A stretch of DNA of 64,000 bases, taken from assembly GCA_964016985.1 (NCBI GenBank), contig OZ024828.1, positions 89,148,399-89,212,398 of the forward strand, written 5' to 3'. The position numbers and the translations under genes were made by a program. The notes under the pieces are model-generated. The model was not told where the DNA came from and searched no databases. It worked only from the letters and a program-made list of their open reading frames with translations. Shown here one piece after another: positions 54,956 to 64,000 of this stretch (positions are counted from its first letter, which is position 1; each line of letters opens with the position of its first letter). This stretch comes from Anodontia alba. Its lineage: Eukaryota > Mollusca > Bivalvia > Lucinida > Lucinidae.

Positions 54956-55204
54956 TTTTATTTTATTGTATTTCTGAATTAATGTCGGCAACAATATCTA
55001 TTTATTAAATCTTTCTTGGATAATAAAATGTCTACTTTTGAGGAATATGGAGCCTTTAAAAAAGACAAATTTTTGATATTTCTAAATTCTTTGAAAAAAA
55101 AAACGCACACAAATACACATACAAAAACACGGTTGGCACAGGGCAAATAAGACAAAAAAAAATTAAATATCATCATCCAATATTTAAATTTGCTCATTTA
55201 AGGT

Positions 55205-55375
55205 GAATGGATAACCTGGTAAATTGTCTGCCGTTTCTGACAAAAAAGACAACTTTTGTGACTTCCTATTTCCTTTTTGCACACCAATCCCCTTCTGAAA
55301 AGGAGTCTATTCTAAAAAACTTTTTTCCTTTTAGAATAGATTCTTTTTCTGGAAGAAGAAACAATTTTGATAGAG
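55205..55375. mobile_element. H-type MITE
   Basis: TAACCTGGTAAATTGTCTGC left; hairpin GAGTCTATTCTAAAAAACTT and complement. Confidence 0.65.
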
Positions 55376-55471
55376 TTTTCGCCCTTGAAATTATATCAAT
55401 CCCCGTAAATGTTCAGCCTCAATGTGTAAACCTGTAACATGATACCTACATCTATGATCCATTAATGCACA

Positions 55472-55645
55472 GCATGCTGGGTAAAAAAAATCAGCAGACA
55501 ACAGTTTGATTTTTTTTTCTTATTTTCCCCAGAAAATAGAACCTTTCATGCACAATTTGCATGTAATATCAAAGTCTGTTTTCTGGGGGAAAAAAATAAA
55601 AAAAAATAATCAATTAGCCGTCGGTTGTACAGTGGTTTAGGTTAA
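55472..55645. mobile_element. C-type MITE, shortened hairpin
   Basis: GCTGGGTAAAAAAAATCAGC left, TTAA right; the inner TGTCTCC segment is lost (CTTTCATGCACAATTTGCAT). Confidence 0.65.
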
Positions 55646-55699
55646 TATGATTATTGGTCCCTTAGTAGATAGAAACTGCACTCCCACCATCACTACCAC

Positions 55700-55775
55700 C
55701 ATTATTGACCAACTTGACATGACTTAAAAGTGTTAACTGGGCCATTAAACTCCAAACCAACCAAACCCACCATTA
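55700..55775 (+). mobile_element. S1 SINE 3' end fragment
   Basis: CTTGACATGACTTAAAAGTG, TTAACTGGGCCATTAAACTC and CAAACCAACCAAA. Confidence 0.5.
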
Positions 55776-55826
55776 TTCTGTCCAAGATCTTTTGTCCTGG
55801 CCATAGCTCCTGTATTGCATAAATAC

Positions 55827-56615
55827 CCTAAAACTTCAATGATTCAAACACCGATAGCTGATTCAAACTCGTTTTTGAGTCCCAGGAAAATTTTTACGAT
55901 AGGTCAAGAAAACAATCATTTAACCTTTACCACTCTCTGGGCATTTCCAGCAGACAACAAATTGATGATATTTTTCCCAGAAAACAGGATTAGACATTTC
56001 ATGCAAATTGTCTTTTTTTTTTATTTTTTTAGCCAATTTCAAAATGTCGTCTGCTAAAAATTTTATCCAGAGTGCTAAGCATTAAGGATATTTTAAGGAA
56101 TTTTTTTTTATTTTATTATGAAGATATATGTTGTGTGTATTAATTAGAATTGCCTCACTGAGTCACTTCTATATAATGAGTACACTCAACATACCATTAC
56201 GAAGACATGCCTATTCAAATATAGAAAATTTTACCACCCAAAAAAAAACGAAAATTTTCAGATGAAAAATTCTGATATTTTTCATATTTCTGCTCAAAAC
56301 ATAGATCGTGGGTAATCGTTAGAACCGCCTCGGTGAGGCGGTTCTAACGAGTACCCACAATCTATGTTTTTGAGCACAAATAAGAAAAATAATGTATACC
56401 CCTGTAAACCCCAGTTTTACTATATAAAAGTGGGGTTTAAGGGGGTCAACATTATATAGGCATGTTTTCGTGATGCCATTATTTCATACAAGATGTAAAC
56501 GACATCTCTAAATTACCCCATTTGCCTCCGGACCTGGATTAACCCTCGAACTACCCATGTCTAGAACGAAATTCCATGGTCCCAAAGGTGTTGGAGCCAT
56601 TAAAGTTCGACTAAA
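55827..56615. mobile_element. I-type MITE containing C-type and J-type MITEs
   Basis: I-type ends AACTTCAATGATTCAAACAC and GGAGCCATTAAAGTTCGACT. A C-type MITE (55920-56095, TTAA both sides) and a J-type MITE (56195-56475) lie inside it. Confidence 0.8.
56195..56475. mobile_element. J-type MITE carrying hairpin B
   Basis: CATTACGAAGACATGCCTAT and ATAGGCATGTTTTCGTGATG ends. The hairpin centre GAACCGCCTCGGTGAGGCGG and arms with TAATCGTTAGAAC differ from other copies, with CGTTAG/CTAACG matching on both arms. Confidence 0.85.
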
Positions 56616-56844
56616 AAGTGTATAATATCATCTAGTGAAGATATGGGTGTCAAATACATGGCAAAAAATGGCAAAAAAAAAAAAATCGAGATATTTGGAT
56701 TCGTTGAGCTATAGTTACATTTAACCAGTTGACATCATTTCATTTATATTTCTATGACTGAAAAAAAACTTCTTAATTGCTAATCTCACGCATAATCAAA
56801 AACAATTCTCCCAACACAGACTGAAAAGCAAGCATTATTCAACA

Positions 56845-56900
56845 GTGCGGGGTGGGGGTCGCGGGTGGGGGTTGGGGGGGGGGGGGCGGAAGGGTGGGTG
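56845..56900 (+). repeat. G-rich run, quadruplex candidate
   Basis: Successive runs GGGG, GGGGG, GGG, GGGGG and a run of 12 G, then GGG and GGG, within 55 bases. Strongest such tract in the window. Confidence 0.8.
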
Positions 56901-57000
56901 CATAGGGGTGATTGACGAGTAATGCTTAATCAACCAAGCCAGGACAGTTCACTTAGTTTGACTTCAGTCATTTTGAAACATTTAGCATGATCTTTTCCTG

Positions 57001-58010
57001 TTAACGTCTACACCACCAATGCCACAACGTCGACATCTGCCAAATGACATACGTCGACTTGTCATTGGAATGCTACAGGCCGGCATGACCCAAGTCCAGA
57101 TTGCTAAGCGTCTAGAAGTTTCACAGAGTGTGATCAGCCGTTTGTGGGCTCATTTTTCACATACCAACATGACGCAAGACAGATGTCGAAGCGGACGTCC
57201 ACGGTTAACATCGCCTGCGCAACACCGATACCTGCGTACTGCTCGACTCTTAGGATAAACGCTGCACAGCTACGCGAGCTCCGGACAGCGTGTTAAACAA
57301 AGAGTGACACAGCTAAGGACATTTCCAGCATTAAGCGCGGCATTACCGGAAGAATGGCAGAGAACCCCTCTGCACCAGATTGCTAACCTGATTCGCAGTA
57401 TGCAGAGACGCTGCGTGGCCTGCATCGGTGCTACACGTGGACACATACATTATTGAAGACCAGTTCATGAAGTGTGACGTTTTCAAGGGTACCCAAATGG
57501 TCCTCTGTGGAAGTTCTGATCATGATACCGGATACAGATGCAAACTACTGAAATTAAGATTTGTTACTAAACTGAAACTGAAAAATTAAAATTAGAATAA
57601 AAAATTACGACATATGTCAAATGTCTTCTTTTTCTGTTATTTTAGTCAAAAATTTAGTTAAACAAAGAGTGACACTGCCAAGAACATTGCCAGCATTAAG
57701 CGCGGCATTACGGGAAAAATGACAGAGAAGTTCAGCACCAGATTTCTAACTTGGTTCGCACTATGCGGAGACGCTGCGCGACCTGCATCGGTGCTACAGG
57801 TGGACACACACGCTGTTGAAGACCAGGGATTGAAGACCGGTTCATGAAGTGTGACTTTTTAAGGGTACCTCAAGTAGAAGTTCTTGTGATCATGACATCG
57901 GATACAGACGCAAATAACAAATTGGTTTTGTTATTTAACTGGAAAATTAAAGTTAGAATAAAGAATTTCGACATTTGTCAAATGTCTTTTTTTTCTGTTA
58001 TTTTATTCAA
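57001..58010 (+). pseudogene. Tc1-like transposon remnant with duplicated 3' part
   Basis: An ATG at 57019 opens MPQRRHLPNDIRRLVIGMLQ AGMTQVQIAKRLEVSQSVIS, a Tc1/IS630-type HTH, then CRSGRPR, ending at a stop at 57256. The catalytic middle is missing. A C-terminal piece follows near 57325: ALPEEWQRTPLHQIANLIRS and MQRRCVACIGATRGH. The 57290-57640 segment is repeated at 57655-58010 with about 85-90 percent likeness (AAGAGTGACAC, AGCATTAAGCGCGGCATTAC). Confidence 0.85.
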
Positions 58011-58442
58011 ACCCAAATATCCCTGATACATCCATCTCATTACTCCAAGTCACCTCTCAAAAAACTAGGTCACTCTGATGTAAATATTATCATCAGTGCA
58101 GTTTGCAGGGTCAGCCTCATATCTCAGCGTCTTTTGCCCTCAGTTTCATTAAAACCTCATCACTGCATGCATCCCAGCTCTCCAAGTCAGCTCCCATAAA
58201 ACTAGGCCTTTGTGACTAGTTTCACAAACCCACCCAGTGCAGTTCTCAGGGTCAGCCTCATAGCTCAGTGTCCACAGGCCTCAGGTGCTTCAAACTGCGT
58301 TTTTGCATATATCCTACCATTCCAGGTCATCTGATATAAAACCAAGTCTTTGTGACCTTCTTTCATTGAAATTAATATCCACTGTAGTTCTGATATCTTG
58401 GCTTTCATAGGTTTGGGTCACATCAAACTTAATCAGTGCATG

Positions 58443-58686
58443 CATCACGAAAACACGCCTATATAGTTTTGACCCCCTTAAGCCCCACTTTTATATAGGA
58501 AAACTGAGATTTACAGGGGCATATATTATTTTTCTTATTTCTGCTCAAAAACATAGATTGTCTAACGAGTACCCACAATCTATGTTTTGAGCAGAAATAT
58601 GGAAAATATTAGAATTTTTTATCTGAAAAGTTTCATTTTTTTGGTGGTAAAATTTTCAGTATACTTGAATAGGTATGTTTTCGTAA
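58443..58686. mobile_element. J-type MITE with a shortened hairpin B
   Basis: CATCACGAAAACACGCCTAT and GTATGTTTTCGTAATG ends. The hairpin keeps only ACATAGATTGT-CTAACGAGTACCC, so the left inner arm is deleted. Confidence 0.75.
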
Positions 58687-60004
58687 TGGCATCCCACCAC
58701 TCCAGATCCAAAACCACCCTTTCATTCCTGAGTTTCTGAAGTAGACTTCTACTTTTGAATTTAGATATATCCATTGCTGCAAAAGGGGTGCCATTCAAAA
58801 AAAATGGCAAACAGAGACAGCTTGTTACAATCCGTCTCATCTCGATCTACACAGTTTGCAAAGGTGTATGTTTTGGTCTGCAGGATTGAAAGAGTTACAC
58901 TTCATTGTAATATACATGACATCACTCCAGGTCACCTGCCACAAGACCAGGTCACTGTTACGTACTTTCATGAACTAGAGATTGGTGTTTATAAAATACT
59001 ATGCGCCCAACTGCAATTTTTGTATGATACCATATTGTATTTTCTAAAATGCCTAAGTCTGAAAAGGGAAATCTAATGGAAAAGAAACACATACCGGACA
59101 GCTAAGTTTTCATAAGCAATGCATATATGAAATTTCAAAACCCTAGCATACATGGTTCCAAAGATACCAAAAGTCGCGAAAGCTCTAAAAAGTCTGAAAA
59201 GGGGCATAATTTGGACGAACATCACATCAAAAGTTAATTACAGTGATCATCTATACAGTGATCCCCAAATCGCTTGCAAAATTTCATGAACCTAGATTTA
59301 GGGGTTCTTGAGATATTTTGCTTACAAGAATTTCCTATGCTAAAATACCTAAGTATGAAAATGGGGCATAATTTGAAGAAATATTTATAAAAAAAATTAA
59401 CGACATGTAATCCAGTGTAATCTACACATTAGTTTCAAACTGACTGCAAAATTTCATGAGCATAACTCAAATGGTTCGTTAGATACTTTGCTTACAAGAT
59501 TTTCATTTGCTAAAATACCTAAGTCTGAAAAGGGGACTACCTCGAAAAATCTGACAGACAAGAAAAAATTACGGGTCCGCTAATTTTTCATAAGCAATGC
59601 ATATATGAGATTTCAAAAGCCTACCTTATATGGTTGCAAAGATATAAAAGATCTCATACGCGAGACGTATGGACGGACGAATGGACGGACAAGCCCAAAA
59701 CAATATGCCCTCCCAAATTCTTCGCTGCTGGGAAGAAGTTGGGGACATAAAAATGACCACCCAATGCAGTTTTCCTGGTCATTCTATATTGTCTGTCATA
59801 GGGCTCAGTTAATTAAATTTCATCAGTGCAATGCAACCAACCACTTCAGGTCGCATCCCACAAAACCAGGTCACTGACCTACTTCAGCGAAATTAACACC
59901 CGGTACAGTTGTTTGGTCGTAGCCTTATATCTGAGTTTAATAGGCCTCAAGACATATCAAACTTCATCGTTGAATTCATCTTTCCATTCAGCCTCAGGTT
60001 AACT

Positions 60005-60060
60005 TAAAAAAAAAAACAAAAAAAAACAAAAAAAACAACAAAAAAAAACAACATACAAAA
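60005..60060. repeat. A-rich simple repeat
   Basis: AAAAAAAACAAC-type sequence of about 50 bases. Confidence 0.7.
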
Positions 60061-60669
60061 CAATGTTATATACTTTGGTGAAATTAACAGCTGATGCAAG
60101 TTACGGAGACAAGCTCTTATCTCAGCTTTTATAGCCCTCAGTTTCATCAAACTTCAACATTCCATGCACCCCAGCTTTCCGGGTCATCTTCCACAAAACA
60201 AGGCCATTACTATTTACTGACATAAAAACTAACGCCCAGTGCAATTTTCAGGGTCAGCCAAATATTTTTCCATCCATAATCCTCAGCTGCATTAAACTTC
60301 ATCACCGCATGCATCTTCCACAAAATCTGGTCACTGTGACCTATGTTTGTTGAAATTAACACCCAATACAGTTTTGTGGGATCGATCTGATATCACAGCT
60401 TTCATAGGCCTCAGTCACATCAAAATTCATATGTGCATGCATTCCACCATTCCAGGTCATCTTGTATAAAACTAGGTCACTGTGAACTACTTTTGCTAAA
60501 AATAATATGCAGTTTGTCAGCATCCACATGACCAAAGGGGAAAAGTTGCATCAAACTTCATCTGTGTATGCATCCCACCATATCCAGCCAATAGCCCTAT
60601 TCTCTGGGAAAAATAAAATACACCAAAATGTCGTCTCTTGACATTTTGTACCAGCATCAGAAGTGTTAA

Positions 60670-61110
60670 TCCTAGTCTTGCGAATTCAGTAGAGAGAACA
60701 ACACGTAAAACGTTCCTTGCTGAGTATAGAATGGATATAACAAATTAAATTTATCTGCAAATAATGAATTGTAAAAAAAAAAAGTACAGAGATATGATAA
60801 TTAGTAGCGAAAATTTTAACAATCATATTCATATACTTTCTAGACACTTTCAATCTATAAAGTAGGTTTTGTGCGACTGCCTCTTAGTCTCGAGAACTCT
60901 TTTCGCATCTTGGTTTATATCATTTCTGGCCCGTTTTCATACAGCACGAAATGTAAGTAGACCACAGTCTTATATAATATAAGGAGTTTTCTTTTTCAGG
61001 TGGAAGCAGTCCATATAGTCGTATATATTACAGTCTTCTTATTTAGGTGAACTTGCGCTGAATGAATGACACTGAAATATTTTTAAAACGCAAAAATGTT
61101 CTGAGTATTC
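60670..61110. other. Nothing recognised
   Basis: AT-rich sequence; no exon, RNA gene or repeat family seen. Confidence 0.4.
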
Positions 61111-61112
61111 TT

Positions 61113-61364
61113 TCATCACGAAGACACGCCTATATAATTTTGATCCCCTTAAACCCCAGTTTTATATAGTAAAATTGGGGTCAGTTGCAAGGGTATACAT
61201 TATTTTCCATATTCCTGCTATAAAACATACAGTGGGTACTCGTTAGAATCACCTCGCCGTACCCACAATCTATGTTTTGAGCAGGAATATGAAGACTATC
61301 AGAATTTTTTTTTCTGATAATTTTCCTTTTTTGGTTGTAAAATTTTCAATTTTATTTCGTAATG
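61113..61364. mobile_element. J-type MITE with a shortened hairpin B
   Basis: CATCACGAAGACACGCCTAT left, CGTAATG right. GTGGGTACTCGTTAGAATCA goes straight to CCTCGCCGTACCCAC, so most of the right inner arm is lost. Confidence 0.75.
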
Positions 61365-61369
61365 TTGCT

Positions 61370-63348
61370 TTCTTTTACACTGAGTACCACTTTATAGATT
61401 TCCTCTTATACTAAACAGAGATTTGGTACGGGACTGTCATTCTTTTTCTAAATACTAACAATTAAGCAAAAAAAAAAAAAAATGTGCACTGTTCTTTTTT
61501 CACATCTTTATGACTGTTTTCGCTTCTTTTCGTAAGTTCAGCTGTCAAGTTTTCGCACTTTAGATCTGTACCTACCGAGTGTGGTGCGGTCCTTTGCGGT
61601 GCGATCCGCTTATTACACGCAATTTCCAAGATGGCTGCGCCCATGTAACGTGTTTATTGTGAGATATTTGTAAGTTGAGAACATAAAATGTAAAAAGAGA
61701 TGATTTCAGTCATCGCGAAATCTTTTCTACTGATGCAGGACAGCTGTCAGACAGACTGTAATCTTTTGCAGGACAAATTTAAGTATCTGCTGGACTGAAG
61801 GCATATTTGTTGTCAGAATATTATTTTCTTTGCTAAGATTCACAGGACATTTGACAGACAGACTAAAAGATTATGCTGGACAAAATGAAAAAATGCCAGT
61901 TTTGTCAGGCAGTCCTGCACTTTTCGCAAAGACTGTGATTTACCATTTACATAGTTAGTCCAAACTAATGTCTAGCCAGTGCCGATAGTATATCTGTTTG
62001 TAATTAAACCATGCGTCTCTGTCTGTCCTATCATTCATTCAAAGGGGGGTGGGGCTACAAAAATTGCGGCACATGTTTTCGTCCACAACCCGTTTTCGTC
62101 TGGTAGTAAATATCCGGGGCCAGCTGATTTTAACTGCTTCCAAAATGGCGGCTTGACCTGGATAAACACCAGGTAAATTCAATATACTTTGTTATTGATT
62201 TGATGCCTTTTGACTAATTGTAACTGTGCATTGTATTCCCTTCATGTATTTTCATGTTAAATTCAATATCGCGTTAAACTGATTTCTCAATGAAAATAAG
62301 TAATAGCGCCACCTACCTGCTGGATGTTTTAGATACAAAGTCACGCTTTAGTGGGCAAGGTTTGTTTTCAGAAATACACTGTTGTTTTGTGATTTACGCT
62401 TAGAAAAGAAATATATTGACCAAAGTGATAACAGTCCTTAATGACATTTACACCTATATCTATTAAATCTACTTTTACAGCTAAGACTAATTTATTTTTT
62501 CAATGAAAATATCAAATCTAAGGCATCCGTACTTTATTTTGAAAATGGCCAAAATTTGCAAAAATCACATGACAACCACATGATAATTTTCTGCCGAAAA
62601 TTTAATTAACATGAAGTCACATGGCTTTTGGTTCAAAATGGCGGCAACATGGTTGGCTTTTTTACATAAATGCTTTCACAAATCAAATCCATAGAACTGC
62701 ATTATTTGTACATAAAATAAATGCTCAGATAATAATTTAGATGACTTCATGATTATTTTCAGCATTTGTCTGTAAGTAGTTATGATGAAACGTTTTACCA
62801 TTAGTAACGCGAAAAAACATGAAACTGGGCTAATAAACAAAATCAAAGGTTTTGTTTGTAAGCGGCTCTGATTGGATACACCGTTGTGGACGAAAACTGG
62901 GTTTGCCAGGATAGTACCAGAATTAAAAGGATTGTCTTTAATATAGTGAAAGACTGAAATTTTTTAAGCTACCCACAGCTGCATTTTAGGAGAAAGAGAT
63001 ATGATCATATACAGCTGTATAAAATAATACATGGATATGAGGATATAAAGCCAGAAATTTTTTTTTAATTCAATGACAATTGTACGGTTCCTAGATTTAC
63101 CAAAACAAAACCAAAATAGAGGAATGAAACTGAACTACCGGAACAGACTATTAAAAATATAGGGTAAATGCTGTTACTTAGTAAATGCTGGGGCGAAATG
63201 AATAACAAAGTATTTTCCTAAATAAATATAATATATAAACAAACCTATTACCTACAATATAAAAGCTGCACTGAGGAGGAAAATAATAACAAATGATCAT
63301 GCCTCATTAATGAGACACCTCCGAAATACCGGAACAGACTATTAAAAC
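61370..63348. other. Low-repeat stretch with CpG and ATGGCGGC-type motifs
   Basis: Fewer repeats and more CG here (61555-61640). AAGATGGCTGC (61629), AAAATGGCGGC (62142) and AAAATGGCGGC (62635) resemble YY1 sites that often sit near transcription starts. No exon could be supported. GTTGTGGACGAAAAC at 62882 is inverted relative to 62082. A 21-bp direct repeat TACCGGAACAGACTATTAAAA is at 63137 and 63328. Confidence 0.3.
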
Positions 63349-64000
63349 CAGGGCTTCCATTAACTTCCAGACTCAGGAAGTCCCAGACTTCCTACCCCTC
63401 AGATTTGAAAGTCCCACAGGAAAATCTAGGAAGTCCCACTTTTTCCGTGCTGCAGCAGGCTGCCCTTTGTTTAGCAGAACTTAGGTTCTTATTTCAGTGT
63501 CACACAGAATCATCATGATCTATACTTCATTCAGATGTGTTTTAAAAAACGTCCTTATCGCTTATTAAAATTCGATTGCATCTTTTTGGAAAGCCCATAC
63601 TTGTATATCAGAGAAAGCATCAACATTGGTTCAACTTCGCATTAGTTTCATAGCCCAGAGAAAGAAAAAAGAAAATAAAAAAACATGAAAGAAAAGGCCC
63701 AAAACATGTTTTCTTAAAAAATAAACAATGCTGAAATTACTTTGCAGACATGTATATAATGAAATATTTGTTCGGATTGAAACTGATCAACACGAGCGAA
63801 CAAGCTGCGTCCTTCACAAATTGCGGGAAAACGGCTCCAACTCGTGCAACAACAAACAAATAAAAGGCAGCCATTGATAAAATAAAATACCAACAGCAAT
63901 ACGTTTGTTTGCGGAGAAAAGCAAGCAAAACCATCACAGTTCGCCTAAATTTAGACTTACTTTGTGTCTTTTCCATGCTGGTAAACATCTTAACCATAAT
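63349..64000. repeat. Dispersed repeat R, copy 2
   Basis: Same orientation and start (CAGGGCTTCC) as 67-780; runs off the window. A short indel-rich section at 63580-63720 differs. The minus strand reads CCWYFI and QSKSKFR in both copies, but no known protein. Confidence 0.8.

Larger units (their letters stand above)
53228..55055. mobile_element. F-type element, 1.83 kb, with two nested insertions
   Basis: TTAA (53224-53227 and 55056-55059) and the same ends as the 51499 copy (AGGCTCCATATTCCTCA; GAGGAATATGGAGCCT). Inside are the dimeric AGATATCT element (53289-54474) and a pearl-like element (54579-54955). Confidence 0.85.
58015..60660. repeat. Diverged pearl/HINE-like array region
   Basis: Units of about 160 bp share CCAGGTCATCT, AAACCAGGTCACTGTGAC, GGGTCAGCCTCATATCTCAG and CATCAGTGCATGCATCCCA. 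A second kind of unit with AAAAGGGGCATAATTTGGA lies at 59050-59660 and ends in ATGGACGGACGAATGGACGG and a CCCTCCCAAATTC hairpin near 59708. A J-type MITE (58443-58686) and a hairpin A remnant (58803-58862) are inside. Confidence 0.65.

Overview
The window is from a eukaryotic genome with long introns and a very dense load of small transposons. The combination of pearl/BIV160-like tandem-core elements (hairpin ends, GTCC/GTCT microsatellites), tRNA-derived SINEs and abundant hairpin MITEs is most typical of bivalve molluscs. I infer a marine or freshwater bivalve and do not name a species.

One host gene is supported. On the + strand, 3587-44156 holds the last 12 coding exons (1,857 nt including the stop; reading phases close exactly) of a PTP-PEST family protein tyrosine phosphatase, like PTPN12/PTPN18/PTPN22. 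The exons encode the second half of the catalytic domain (WPD loop, [11 protein letters not shown]-loop, Q-loop), a long Ser/Pro/Lys-rich tail, and the family's C-terminal homology tail ([14 protein letters not shown]). The N-terminal part of the catalytic domain must lie before position 1. Coding sequence is under 5 percent of the gene span in this window.

Region by region: 1-3.5 kb has a dispersed repeat that recurs at 63.35 kb, a truncated mariner and hairpin MITEs. 3.6-15 kb has exons 1-4, a pearl-like array, a degenerate non-LTR retrotransposon (9.4-10.8 kb) and a pearl/HINE-like element (11.8-12.8 kb). 15.0-15.6 kb is a tandem array made from the end of exon 4 and its splice donor. 19.5-20.25 kb is a 36-bp minisatellite just before exon 5. 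20.3-25 kb has exons 5-7. 25.4-27.4 kb is a degenerate pearl-like array. 27.8-30.5 kb is a second array made from the end of exon 8 and its donor, with a 636-bp mariner-type element inserted in it. 31.7-44.2 kb has exons 9-12 among SINEs, a degenerate mariner with a MITE inside it, a pogo/Tigger fragment and a 151-bp satellite-like array. 44.2-64 kb is apparently intergenic or 3' UTR. It has an expanded hairpin array (45.7-46.5 kb), a SINE inside a SINE (48.5-49 kb), a nested TTAA element with a dimeric palindromic AGATATCT core (53.2-55.05 kb), a Tc1-like remnant (57.0-58.0 kb), a pearl-like array (58-60.6 kb) and lower-repeat sequence at 61.4-63.3 kb.

Two patterns stand out. First, two independent tandem arrays in the same gene have a repeat unit that includes a real exon end and its 5' splice site, so each true donor is followed by a train of copies. 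Second, a few hairpin modules recur dozens of times as the centres of MITEs with different terminal repeats. Their inner stems differ between copies but stay self-complementary, which looks like module swapping plus arm-to-arm conversion. Coordinates of repeats were read by eye and should be taken as good to a few bases where target-site duplications are given, and to tens of bases otherwise.
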